Of a stretch of 64,000 bases of DNA, positions 46,013 to 57,578 are shown piece by piece. Origin of the DNA: Perkinsus olseni (Eukaryota; Perkinsozoa; Perkinsida; Perkinsidae); NCBI GenBank assembly GCA_013115135.1, contig JABANP010000027.1, positions 186,001-250,000 on the forward strand. Direction: 5' to 3'. A program made the position numbers and the translations under genes. The notes below the pieces were generated by a model. It made no database searches. It was not told where the DNA came from and saw only the letters and a list, made by a program, of their open reading frames with translations. How positions within the stretch are numbered: the stretch's first letter is position 1; each line of letters opens with the position of its first letter.

Positions 46013-48194
46013 ATGTCCCATGGCGGTCTCGTCAGCTACTGCCTCCTGCTACTGCTGGTCGGAGTGATAGGTAATAGCAGTGCAGTGGGGGCTGTCCTGA
46101 AGTAGTTGTTATTGAGCCCTTGTTGTTTTTTAGGAGGCGGCCCAGACGAGTAAGCCGTCAGCCTCCGTTACGTCCCAGTCGATTTTTTTCTTTAGGAGCA
46201 ATCCCTTTGAGGATGTCAACCCTTTCGGGGTAGGCACTGTCTGGCGGTGATGGTCTTAACCAAGCCTTGTCCTTTTAGGGTGACGGTGGAGGCGATTGGG
46301 GTGCGACCGAGGACGCTGGGAGAGACTCCAGCGGACGTGGGCGGACCCAGCGAGTGGAACGGGAATTCGGCCGCTGTGGATGACGGCAGTGGTTTTGGTG
46401 ATTGGGGGGCTGGAGGGGCGGGAGAGAACGACAGTGATGACTCTGCCAACTGGGCTGGGGATTTGGGTCCACCCAGTGAAGATGTGGCAGACCCATTCGA
46501 TGCGCCTTCTGAAGAATCGCTCGGCTCTGCGTCGGAGGAGAGCCCTCTGGACTCCGGCGGGGCGGCGTCTAACCCGTTTGGTGGGGAGGAGGACCCTTTC
46601 AGCGGTGAGGGTGGAGATCCACTTTGGGGGCGCCGGAGGAGACCCTTTCGGGGCTACAAGCGAAGGCCCTTCCGGGGCTACAGGCGGAGATCCTTACGAG
46701 GCTTCAGGCGGGGACCCCTTTGGGGCTGCTGAGGAAGATCCGTTCGAGGAGACAGCCGGGAGTCCTTCCACTGGTGCAGCAAGGGATCCTTTTGGGGGTG
46801 GTGATGTGGTTAGCCCTGGGGCGCCTGCCGAGAGTCGTGATACCTTCTCTGGGCCAACTGCGACGAGCCCTGCTACCACCGGCGTCAAACCAGTGCCACG
46901 TGGGAGCACTCGCAGGGGAAACACCAATACTCGAGACGTCCGCAAACGCCTTGCTGATGATACCGGTGGATCCCCTCACTCGCACACTAATCCGGTCGCA
47001 GGAGTATCGCCCGGACGAAGCCCTATGCGGGGCGTTGCGAGTGGCGAAGGCGGCACGAGAGATTTGAGGACGCCCTTGGCGGACGACTTCCACTTCCCTG
47101 ATCCGAGCCTTAACCCTTCCTTCAGTGAGGGTATCGAGTTTGCGGACCCCTCGGGTACTTCTCTAGAGGGTGACGTCCAGGCTGCAGCGCTCCGCAATGG
47201 TCATGGGGGCCGCAGTAGGCCGCAGAACGGTAGTATCTGAGGCTGACCTAAGGGTGCTGGGAGTGGTCGTTCAGGTGGCAGGAGGTACCAGCCATCGCGT
47301 CAACAGCGGCCACAGGTCGCGGGGTATGAGCAGAGCAGCCATGGCCTGTTGGTACGCTGGAGGAGGGCCGCCGTGATCGGAGTTTTCCGTTGTAGGGCCC
47401 TAACGAGGCTTTGGTGTCATTCAATAATCCAAGCTTCCCCAGCTCCGCCTATCTGAGCGTATTTGATACGACCAGAGGACATGAGAATGGGGTTTTCAGG
47501 GTGAGTAAAGTTGCGATTGGAGTGGTATTGGTTTGTTATAGGAAAGTCGTCCTTGGAGAGGTCATCACCGCGGTGGGCCTCGGGATCTACGCTGCCGAAC
47601 GAACCAGGCTCCACATACTGCCGGGTACACCGCTCCTGCGGGGCTGCGCTGTCATGGGCCCGCCGGCCGTTGCTCGGTGGCTCGATTGGAGTGCGGCTAC
47701 GAGGGCAGCAGCGGCTACGAGGCCAAGACGTACTTCATGTTCCAAACCAAGTCTGATCGTGATGCTTTCGTGAGGAGGTGGAGGAGTGGTAGTGGAAGGG
47801 GGCATCAGCCTTACGCGGGCTCTACGACTCATGTGAGTGGACTCCCTGATAGCGGGAGCAGTGCGCACCCTCGCTGGTGGCAGATACGGGAGGGCCATCC
47901 TATGGTGTCCTTCGCTTCTCGGTTCTCGGCGACCCATCAGATGGTGGCTACTAAGATCGTTGGTCACAGTGGAGTCATTGATGTGATATCATCTTGTTTC
48001 GCTCCGCCGCTCCGGCGTCAAATTTTTGTGGTCAGGTGGCGAATGCAGGGACTGGTCGCCACGTCTATCAGTTGAAGTGCCTCCGAAATGTCCACGCTGT
48101 GAAGTACAAGCTGTTCCCTCCTCCTCACAGCTTTCGTTGTGAAGACGATGGCAGCGGCGGTTGCAAGGGCCTGATGCTCCGCTGCGCGAGGTAG
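46013..48194 (+). CDS. DPF/NPF-repeat acidic protein, possibly with a signal peptide
   Basis: The first exon (46013) reads MSHGGLVSYCLLLLLVGVIG, a signal-peptide-like start. Short introns join in phase to GGPDE, SNPFEDVNPFG and then a long acidic, Gly-rich region with many DPF and NPF motifs (ADPFDAPSEESLGSA, GGAASNPFGGEEDPF, GGDPYEASGGDPFGAAEEDP). To keep one frame through this region two very short introns are needed, about 31 nt (gtgcga...ctccag) and 34 nt (gtgagg...gccggag at 46601). A basic Ser/Arg-rich section follows, then exons near 47.4-48.2 kb (SFNNPSFPSSAYLSVFDTTR; LECGYEGSSGYEAKTYFMFQ; VYQLKCLRNVHAVKYKLFPP) to the stop at 48194. DPF and NPF are binding motifs for AP-2 ears and EH domains in clathrin adaptors, which would place the protein in the cytosol and conflict with a signal peptide. 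One of the two readings is wrong, or the motifs are incidental. Confidence 0.5.
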
Positions 48195-48482
48195 TATTAT
48201 CAGGATTTAAGTTGGAAGTACTCGGCCCCTGTAGATTGTCCCACGGGCAGCCAGCCAGTGCTTATGCCTCTGTGTGGCTGATGTTTGCCTCGGGACGGGA
48301 GAGAGATCATATGGCGAACTGGTGGGGGTAGACGGGGCCTGAGTCGGATGGGTTAAGTTGTTTATCAATTCTCATGTTGACGGTGTCCAGTGTTCTTGAT
48401 GATGTCGTTACAGCACGGCTGGCTGTTGAGTTGGGAGGAGTGAGCCAATGGTCCGCGGGCAGAGGGTTGTTGCTCACCAACA

Positions 48483-50079
48483 GTGATGTCCCAGACTACA
48501 GGCATGGCAGCAGGACCTGGGCTGAAGGGAGACAGCACTCCGACTGCTGTTGCTGCTGCGGCTGGGAAGACCACGGAGAACTCCTATCGGCGTAATAGAG
48601 TTTGGCGAGGTAATGGGCCGTCAACGGGCACCTTGAGGTGGGTGGTCAAGCCGTATCAGTCGAGGGGTAAGGGAGGGGGCAAGGGAGGGGCTCACAGCCG
48701 CTTCCGCGGAGGCCCGAAGCATCGTGACGGCAGGTGAGGTCGACTGTGAAGCAGCTGGTTTGGTATGGCTTCAAGTTTCAGGAAGGGCGGTGGCCGGGTG
48801 GAGTCAGACAAGACGTCTACGATTGCGGAGAGCGTTGAGGCGTACGAGGACGAGGAAGAGGAGCCTCGTAAGGGTTCCTCAGCCCAGTCGACAGCTTCAG
48901 GGTGCTCGAGTCCGGTATCGGAAGGCCTTGCTAGCAGCCCAGCCGAAGAGGTATTTCATGGCGCGTGACGGTTTGGTGGGAGTCTGGCCAGTGTCCCTCC
49001 TTCATCTTCAGCATACTGGTCCCTGTTCAACCACCTCCTCTGCTACGGGTTCATCCCAGTCTAGCAAGACTCGGCCCGGTCCTTCTCCTGATGGTGTCGG
49101 CCAGGAACCTATCCCACAGGACATGGCTGTGTCGACCTCCCTTCGGATTGCCTGGGGGGCCATGACCTGTACGTGCCCTGAGTGCACCCAGAGAGTGGCG
49201 GACTCTGTACTCAAGTGTTTCACTGAGAGGAAGACCTGGACACCTGGGGAGGCGGTAGATGTGGGCAACGAGATCAGCTCGATGGTAGTAGGCCGTCCTA
49301 TCCTCGGTGCTGTGACCGATAATACCTTGTCTCTCCTGTCAGCCCGTCCAACACAGCCCTCACGGCCGGCCCTCGTTAGCTGACCGAAATGCGATCAGCT
49401 CGGCCTCAACTCGTTTGAGCTCTCCCTCGTCTTCGTCTTCCTCTCATGAGAATGCTTACACCAAACACCCGTGTAGACTGAGGCTTGTTGGTGACATGTC
49501 CAGAGCCTGCCGAGAGGAACTCCTATATGGTAGATGTAAACGAGGGGCCGCCTGCCAATTCAGTCACGACAGATCTCATGCCGAGGTGAGCCTTCACGTC
49601 AGTTCTTCATAGCTGAACTTTGCCACTCAGGCGCTGCGGAAGATGCACAAGTCACAGATGTGTCGTTGGGGACGGGATTGCTACTTTGGAGCCAATTGCC
49701 TGTATAGCCACAGTCAAGCCGAAATCGCTGATGCTCAGGCTTGGCTCATTGGAGGCCCTCTTGATAAGTGATGGCGGGTCGGCATCATCGTGGAGGGCGC
49801 ACTGAAGCTGCTGTCAGGTACTCTAGGGAGCGCTACTTGGTTCATCAGTCCAAAATGACCACGGACCTTTTTACTGAGCTGCAAAGGAAGCATCAGTATC
49901 GGTACGAAGACCCTTTTTACCCGACCACTGCGATGGCGCCAGGAGGAGGAGGGCTCGCCCCGATGCTCCTGCAACCCGGTGGACCACCCGCAGCCCACTA
50001 CGGAGGGAACAGAGGTCGGCCTTCCACTGTCGCCCGGAACGTTCCAACGTCTTTGGCAGGTATGGGCCGTTACCACTAG
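48483..50079 (+). CDS. CCCH zinc-finger protein
   Basis: Starts with ATG at 48483 (MSQTTGMAAGPGLKGDSTP). A basic Gly/Arg-rich segment (GRGKGGGKGGAHSRFRGGPK spans the first exon end) is followed by an acidic Ser-rich exon and a Cys-containing exon (MTCTCPECTQRVADSVLKCF). A 59-nt intron (gtagta...tgtcag near 49285-49343) keeps the frame open into the finger region. Two C-x-C-x5-C-x3-H fingers are visible: CREELLYGRCKRGAACQFSH (x8-x5-x3), then, after a 46-nt intron, CRWGRDCYFGANCLYSH (x5-x5-x3). The C-terminus contains YRYEDPFYPTTAMAPGGGGL and stops at 50079. Tandem CCCH fingers usually bind RNA and control mRNA stability or translation; this is expected from the family. Upstream non-coding exons may exist. 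Confidence 0.75.
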
Positions 50080-51007
50080 AAGACTTTATTGGGCCATGTT
50101 TTCGATCATTTTGTCGGTCTCGAAGGGAGCCACTGCCTGCATAGCGGAGCGCAGTACGCGGTTTTGTTGCTTGCTAACTATGTCGTCTATTGCTTGTGAA
50201 TCGATATTGGTAGCGAATGAGTCCTCGCGTGGTTCAGCAGTGGCTGCCCAATGGCCCGTTGTACAATACTGCTTCGGAAGCTGGTGTATTTCGGTCCTCC
50301 CGAGTCTTTCAGAGGCCTCGGGTTCGATCCCGGCACCGTACATCCCAACTTATATTTTCTGAGCAAGCCTCTATATCATTAGTCTTAGTCCTTACTGTTG
50401 TGACTCCTCCCATCCCCTGTATTATTACTGTACTATGCTGCTATGCTACCGTGATGAATGGTTTTAGTCTCCGCTACTATCTGCTGTCTAGAGCGGAGAC
50501 CTCTCAATACAGATCATTTTCTACCACAACAATAACTCAGGAAACAGGGGTGGTGATAAATTCCCTCGTTCTCTTCTCCTCAACGGTTGCCCGTTTCTTC
50601 TCTTCACGGAGGGACGTAACAGTTAAATCTCTATTCCCATTGCTCCTAAGAGCAGCATATCCTCCTCTTCGTGTGTCGTTGATGCGGAGAGTGAATGAGT
50701 TCGTTCAGTGCTACGTCGGCAAATTATCATCATCGTCTCTGTTTTCGTCCTTGCTGTCATATTTGCTCCCTTATTGTTGGTGTTGCTCTTGAAATTTACG
50801 ATAAAAAATATGTGAAACGTCTCCTGTGTCTTTCCCTTCGTCGTCTCGTCGTCGTCGTCCTGCTTCTACTGCCTGCGTTTGCTGCGCCAGGGTAATACTT
50901 CTCCCTCACACTTATGCTGCGCGTCTGTACCTTACAAGCTGGCCTCGAGGATTGAGTTCAAGTGCTCGCTAGATTTTACTGCGCAGCGGTTGGTTACGCT
51001 CAGTTCA
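50080..51007. other. Intergenic stretch with a tRNA-like segment
   Basis: Carries a 191-codon plus-strand frame (50217-50792) that I reject as a gene. An A-box-like tggttcagcagtgg at about 50231 and a B-box-like ggttcgatccc at about 50320 lie some 80 bases apart, with a T stem that pairs only if the loop is six bases and no matching acceptor. I read it as a tRNA-derived remnant. The rest is pyrimidine-rich. Confidence 0.4.
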
Positions 51008-53571
51008 ATGGCGCCGTCTCCTAAGAAAAGGGCTGCACCGAAAGGCCGAGTGATGGCACAGAAGAAGAAAAAGGAGGCGCCGCAGATATCGCCAGAGGAC
51101 ACTGTCATCATACAGTTCGTCAGTGCCGATGGTAGCTTGAATGAGGATTCAACCGTCCAGGGGAGGGGTACGTGGCGATCGCTTCAGGAGTGGGCACTGG
51201 GTCGGAGCTCAGTCTGCCTCTTAACACTGATCGTGCGGAACTTCAGTCCCTCTTGAAGGAGCTGCTGCTGTCGGACATTGACCAGGTAGAGGGACGACCG
51301 TCGTAGAGGAGATTGTGAAGGGTGCAGTCTCAGGCTCCTAAGAACGAAGAGCTCAGAGATGAGATCCAGGACACTGATTACTCTTTTGTCCTGAATGATA
51401 GTAGGCTGCGGGCAAGGCAGGGCTAGCATTACGATGGTGCTTTGTAGGTACGCAGGAGGTGTCTTCGACACTGCATGCCGCGTGGACAGCACTGGAGGCG
51501 CAGCCTTCAGCTGAGCAGACGCTTCGGGTTCGGTAATATTGGCGATTGTCGTGAAGGCTCGGTCTGTGAATTCAAAGTAGCAGAGTTCTGAGCATTCCTT
51601 GTTAAGAACGCACTCCTTGTCGATGAGGAGAGGCCATTGTCGGGCGGGAGTTGACCGGTGCGGTAGGCGAAACGCTTGAATAACGAAAGCCACTTCTAGT
51701 AGTCTCGGAAATGAATTTGTCTACAGTGCGAGCAGCTCAACTGTGTTGCGGCACCCACGCTCGACGACCCGGTGTGAAAAATCGTGATGCTATTGCAAGA
51801 CGCATTGCGTTCTTTTTGAGCACGGTCTTCTGCTTGATACTCAGCAATCTCGTAATGGTAGGTATCATCCGCTGGCCCGCTTCCGAGTGCGACCCGTGAC
51901 GAGATGCACATCCTCTATGACGGGCCATACGGATTCTGTCCTGTGCGCTGCCTTCAGTCCTGATGGTAACAGCAACGGACGCCTTCGGTCGCTTGAACAG
52001 CAGTGGTGGACTCAGGCTCGAAGTTGGCGACAGGGTCGGGCGACTGCACTGTGAGGTTGTGGGACCTCTTCACTGAGACGCCCGCGCACACCTGCAAGGT
52101 AGGGTCCTAGGGGGCTGTGGGCCGCAGACTAGCTCGGGTTGTGGTGATGATGATTTTTGTGGTAGGGCCATGCGTCTTGGGTGCTCCTCGTGGCTTGGTC
52201 TGGTGATGGCAAGAGACTGTTGTCTGCCGGCATGGACAAGACGGCTATCGTTTGGGACGGAGCTAAGGGGCAGAAGCTGGGCACTTTGAAGGGTACGCAG
52301 TACGGTTTGTGCATGCGTGCAGTAGCTTCATCATAGGTCACACTGGTCCTATCACATGTGGTACTTGGCAGCCTTTCCATTTGCTTGCTGATGGCCAGCT
52401 AGTGCCCAACATCGCTACGGGGTCCAAGGATATGAGCATTCGCGTTTGGAGTGGTAGGCGGTCGTCGATGAGGCCGGGCTTTTGGTGGAGCCACTGATGG
52501 TTTATAGGTGCTAACCATACGGTTTTGTACGTCCTCACTTCCCACACGGCACCTATCACGTGCCTGCGGTGGACAGGAGAGGATTACATAATCTCCGGTA
52601 GTCGAGACCGTGTATTGAAGGTGAGTTGGTCGCCGAGTGGTACTGGAGGAGGTGGTCACGCGGTCAACATCGTCAGGCATGGTCGACTAAGGACGGCCGA
52701 ATGTTGAGAGAATTCAAGGGTCATGCGCACTGGGTTAATACAGTCTGTTGCAACACAGTAGGCGAAGGGGTTAGCGTCGTTGGTGGGCCTTTGACCTTTC
52801 ATCTTCAGGATTACGTCACCCTCAAGACGGGGTGCTTCGGCGAGAAGGACCAGCCGGCCACGGCGGAGACGACTGTGGCGGAGCTTAAGGAGAGGGCCCT
52901 TCAAAGGTGAAGCCTCGCAAGGTCCTCGTCGTTTTGGCAGGATCTTGATTCAGGTACAATAAGATGATTCAGCGAACAGGAGGGGTGGGTGAGAGGATTC
53001 TGTCCGGCAGTGACGACTTCACGATGTTCCTCTGGAGCATGGACAGTAAGTACACTAGGGGAGCTTTTTTACCTTGGCCTCGAGATTGAGCTTTTGATTC
53101 AGGCAAGAAACCTTTGTGTCGGCTGACTGGCCACCAGAAGCTGGTCAACAATGTACAGTTCAGCCCTGATGGTCGTATGATTGCCAGCGCCAGCTTTGAC
53201 AAGTCTGTGCGCCTGTGGGACGGTGTGACCGGAAAGTGAGTGCCAGCAGCGCCCCCGGATCTCGATCACTGCGTCCTAGGTTCATATGTGCCCTTCGTGG
53301 CCACGTTGCTGATGTGTACATGGTGTCTTGGTCGGCTGACAGTCGCATGCTCGTTTCAGGGTCCAAAGATTCCACTGTGAAGGTAGAGTTTCAGAAGATG
53401 TTTTATGATGAATCTTATTACAATGATCAGGTGTGGGACGCTGCTAAGCGTAAGCTGAAGGAGGATCTCCCCGGGCACGCAGATGAGGTCTTCGCGGTGG
53501 ACTGGAGTGGTGACGGCGCCCGAGTGGTCAGTGCTGGCCGCGATAAAGTTGTTAAAATATGGAAGCATTGA
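51008..53571 (+). CDS. NLE1: Notchless / Rsa4, WD40 ribosome-assembly factor
   Basis: Starts with ATG at 51008; a Lys-rich N-terminus is followed by the NLE domain ([12 protein letters not shown], then [20 protein letters not shown] and [10 protein letters not shown]). The WD40 propeller begins [20 protein letters not shown] and runs through [116 protein letters not shown] and [20 protein letters not shown], ending KVVKIWKH at 53571. Order and spacing match Notchless throughout. In the family it works in late 60S maturation in the nucleolus and is removed by the AAA ATPase Rea1/midasin. More than ten short introns are in phase. The exception is a break at 51536-51885, about 350 nt, where I find no canonical donor that gives the right phase. 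Confidence 0.92.
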
Positions 53572-54012
53572 TGCTGTCGCTGTTCCTCGTATCTTACCAC
53601 AACGTACGTTTCCTCACAACTGAGTGTTGCTGAGTTTTTAATTTGTGAATGAAGTGGTATGAGAGTGTTTGCACGCATGCACATGCGCGCGCCTCTGCAA
53701 CCGTTTCGCCCTTTAGTGACCCTTCGCCATCCATAGTCGTCGTCTGTTCTCCGACTCCGCCATTTTACCCTGAGCAAGATCAACGAGTTGCCTTTACTCC
53801 AGCGATTATCCCTGCTATGTTGTTTATTCTACTACCGAGGCACTGTTTCCTTTGAGAAAAAATTTCGTGGCGCGCGGTCATTCGATAAGCGTTTCGCCGA
53901 AGCAGAGGGTAAGTGCTCACGATTCCCGTGACAGAGAGTGAACTGTTATCATCTGTGAATGCTGAGCAGAGTCTTCCAGCGAGGCCTACCCAAGTTGGGT
54001 GGAGGCCCTTCG
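53572..54012. other. Intergenic, likely with a 5' untranslated exon
   Basis: A gtaagt donor at about 53920 and a cag acceptor at about 53970 suggest a leader intron for the SWIB gene; the exon before it has stops in the required frame, so it should be non-coding. Confidence 0.35.
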
Positions 54013-54744
54013 ATGATGGGCCTTGTCCAGGTAGCCGGAGTCCTAGGCTAAGGGTGGTGGATGCCCCTCTGTGCTCAGGCGCGCTTCAATAGCAGCAGCA
54101 GCAGCAGCGTCCAAGCAGCCCCCTTCACCACTGCGGCCAGTGAGCAGGATAAGCCCAAGAGAACTAGGCGCAAGAAGCAGCGTCGTGTGATGAAGGATGG
54201 TCCCCACAGTGAGATCGAGGATGGCTGCTGCACTCGAGTTAGGGTTCGGGTAGATACCGGCCTTCATCAGCTTTGTTCGCTCTCTCCTGAGCTCAGCAAG
54301 ATCGTTGGTGCATCCAAGGCGAGCCGTGTTGATATCAATAAGAAACTGTAACTCTGTGGGCTGTGACGCTCGAGACGCCGTTACCTGTCAGGTGGGGATA
54401 TATCAAGTCCCACAACCTGCAAGAGGAGAGTGACAAGAGAAATATTAAGCCGGATGCCGTTCTAGGCAAGCATACCTACTCCTCGTCGATTCTCGATGGT
54501 ATCTTACCGTCGACTCAGCCGACTTATTCCGATTCATTCTGACGGCATCCTCCCCGTTTTTAAGATTTATTCCGGTTTGTTGTGATGGTATCTTTCTCAA
54601 TTAGCGAGGTTGACTCTTCCGGTCTGTTGTGGTGGTATCTTCCCCAACGCTTTAGGTCGAGTCATTCCGGTTCCAGTGGTGAACATGTGTACCATGCAGA
54701 AGTACGTCCAGAAGCACGTAACGAAGATCGAAGCGGCGGCATAG
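54013..54744 (+). CDS. SWIB/MDM2-domain protein
   Basis: The start is taken at 54013 because the upstream exon has a stop in frame. After ARFNSSSSSS and a basic segment (KPKRTRRKKQRRVMKDGP) the SWIB domain begins with LSPELSKIVGASKASRVDIN. A 44-nt intron leads to WGYIKSHNLQEESDKRNIKP and DAVLG. A 190-nt intron (54466-54655) with a GC donor (gcaagc) and ttag acceptor joins in phase to RVIPVPVVNMCTMQKYVQKH with stop at 54744. Without removing that intron the frame reaches a stop at 54542 and loses the last SWIB helix. The family occurs in SWI/SNF chromatin remodellers and in small organellar or nuclear proteins; the short length and basic N-terminus fit the stand-alone type. Confidence 0.85.
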
Positions 54745-55138
54745 AAGGGAGGCTCGCCCCTCATGCCCAACTAACGTCTCTACTAGATAGACTTATTTCA
54801 TGCATTACTGCAGTATCAACTTTTAGCCACGGCAAATACCTGCTTGGGTTCACTGGGAGTTTTGCTGGTTGCTCGTTGTGTGATCTTGCGCCGAAGTTAG
54901 CGCTCGCCCTGTTAATCGATTTATTTTTTGGGAGCATGCTGTCGTAGGGTGTAGCAGTCCCCTGATCCTCTGTGGGTTGATGAATCGTGACTTGATGCTA
55001 CAGGCGCTGCAGAGTTGAGAGGTCTGTAACGTCTCTAGAACCGATAACAGGGCTGGCGTGTTGAAGGGCGTGGATTTGCTTTTCTTGTGATGAGAGGAGA
55101 CATGAAAATTAGAGCTCAGTTTCTAGGCCTCAGAGAGT
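54745..55138. other. Intergenic
   Basis: Plus-strand frames here lack splice context. No element recognised. Confidence 0.35.
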
Positions 55139-57374
55139 ATGTCCAGCAGCGATAACAAAGCAACGGTAGAGAGCAGGGAGGAGCCTAAGTCCCAGGACTC
55201 AGAGCAGTTCGAGACTCCCGCTAGCAGTACTCCGGCTGAGCCGGTTGATGATGTGGTAGTGGCATAACTACGCTACTTGGGAGTTGGCAAGTTTATGGTA
55301 TAGGCCCATGAACAGGCTGAGATCAAAGATCTGCTCGACAAGATGCACATAGCGCCACCGGCTCCCCCGAAGGCGGTAAGGTTGGGAGAGTCTGAGGGGA
55401 GGGAGAACGTTGCTGTCGTTCTGTTAGCATAAGTTTTGGAATACGCAGCCGGTGCCGCAGCTAGACGCGGATCCCGTCCCCGAAGACGCCAGAGGTAGTA
55501 GTTTTCTTTGAGGATGTTGGGGCTCTTGAGCGGCCATTCAGGTCCTATTGACGAGCCCAAGAAGGTGTCTGATATTCCCAAGGAGCCCTACAACCTTCCA
55601 GCTGCCTTTGAGTGGTCTAATATCGATGTCAATGACCCGGAGCAGATCCAGGAGGTTTATACTCTTCTCAATGAGAACTATGTTGAAGACGATGAGGCCA
55701 TGTTTCGGTAGGAACGCTACTAGTCTCGGTGAAGTTACGCAGGCTCTCTTCAGGTTCGACTACAGCCCTGAGTTCCTTCGGTGGGCCCTCACGCCTCCCC
55801 ACTATGTGCCGGACTGGCATTTCGGTGTGAGAGTGAAGTCAAATGGGAAGGTAGTGAACAAGGCAGATGGCATCAGTGCATGGAAGAAGTCCTACTTCAG
55901 TTGGTGGGCTTCATCACTGGCATTCCAGCGACTATGGACATCCGCGGAGATGAGCTGCGGACGGTTGAGATCAACTTCCTGTGTGTTCATAAGAAGCTCA
56001 GGTGCTGCTGCTGTTAGGGCCGCCGCTGTGTTGGGGACTTGGAATGGTTTTATCTCAGGTCTAAGCGTCTCGCTCCCGTGCTCATCAAGGAGGTCACACG
56101 AAGGGTTAACCTGACGGATCGGTGGCAGGTGGGTGTGCTTTCACAGTCAAGACATGTGCTTGATGCTTGTGTTCCTCTCAGGCTGTTTATACGTCGGGAG
56201 CTATCCTTCCTCGACCCATCACCACTGCCCGATACCATCACAGGTGAGCAGAGGGTCCGTGGGTAGTACGTTATGGGCGGCGCTCAGGTCGTTAAACCCA
56301 AAGAAGCTCTGTGAGGTCGGCTTTACTCGCCTTGCCCCTCGAATGACCATGGCTAGGTGCATCAAGCTGTATAAGGTAGTAGAACTAGCTGCGTAGCCGA
56401 CCGTCGCGAGAGCAGTGGTTATAGGTCGCTGACCATCCCACCACCTCTGGCCTGAGACCGATGGAGATGAAGGACAGAAAGCAGGTTACTAAGTTACTGA
56501 ATGAGTACTACTGAAGGGCTTCTGGTCGTACAGAGGAGATGGGCCGTTCCTACCAGGTACTTGTCTAAATTCAAAGCCCATCCGATTCTGTCCCAGCACG
56601 AGGTTGGTCATTGGCTGCTGCCCCGGGAGAATGTCATACAGACATACGTAAGCTACTAGGAGATGGTTGGGAAAGGGAATGGCTGCGAGCGTCCTGGTAT
56701 CTTTTGAACGCGCTAACATCAGGCTTCAACATAAGATACGGGGTTCTTCCGTCAGACCGGGTTCTGAATTTGTCTGTTTTTGTAGGTCCGCGAGGAGAAT
56801 GGAAAAGTTACTGACTTTTTGTCATTCTATTCCCTCCCGAGCTCCGTCCTGGGCAATGACAAGCACAAGTAGGCCCCGCCGCCTCAGCTGCCCTCAAGGA
56901 CTCGCAAATGTCGTGACCTCCTCTTTCAGAACTCTCTACGCAGCGTATTCCTATTACAACGTGGCCAACACTGTCAGTTTGAAGCAACTTATGTCTGATG
57001 CCCTCGTTTTGGTGAGTTTACTACTCTGGGCTCGCCCTAGATCCCTCCAGATCTCGGAGACCGGGTTCCTCCCTCGTCGTATTGTTGATGACTTTTAGGC
57101 GAAACAGGAAGGATATGATGTCTTCAACGCGTTGAACCTGATGGACAACAACGAGTTTTTAGAGGTAGTAAATAAGGCGATACCGTAGTGGGTAGTTGGG
57201 TGCTCTCAGGACTTGAAATTCGGCCGGGGTGATGGCGACCTTCAGTACTACTTGTACAACTGGAAGTGTCCCTTCATGGAGCCCCAGGACATGGGCCTGG
57301 TAATACCATCTTCCACGCATAGCTTCGCTCCGCCTTTTCCTTTGTTATTTTGTTTTTGGCAGGTCCTACTGTAA
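55139..57374 (+). CDS. NMT: Glycylpeptide N-tetradecanoyltransferase (N-myristoyltransferase)
   Basis: The gene starts with ATG at 55139 and an acidic Ser-rich N-terminus; then [60 protein letters not shown] and the family signature [13 protein letters not shown] followed by [20 protein letters not shown]. Next come [20 protein letters not shown], the C-terminal half ([56 protein letters not shown]) and the second signature KFGRGDG in [20 protein letters not shown]. It ends MGLVLL at 57374; the C-terminal carboxylate is the catalytic base in this family. About a dozen introns of 40-70 nt are in phase, so the gene looks intact. The enzyme transfers myristate from myristoyl-CoA to N-terminal glycine of proteins in the cytosol and at ribosomes. 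Confidence 0.95.
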
Positions 57375-57578
57375 ACGGCGGCGGCGGTGAGTGAAGATGG
57401 GTGACGTTATCGTCATTGTTACTGTTTGGTATTACCCCTTGATATGCCTTACCGGAATTGGTACAATAATAACAATACAACAGATAGTTTCCAGTTCTGA
57501 TGAGTATTGTGTTGGCATATTTTCCATACCAACTTTTTCTCAACGTCAGTTTCTTTTCCAAAGCACATCCCTTGAATC

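Noticed and set aside
50217..50792. 191-codon plus-strand ORF
   Set aside because: Begins at an internal ATG, runs through a tRNA-like segment and pyrimidine-rich intergenic DNA, and has no domain or splice context.
51184..51693. 169-codon minus-strand ORF
   Set aside because: Antisense to Notchless exons and its unresolved intron; no features of its own.
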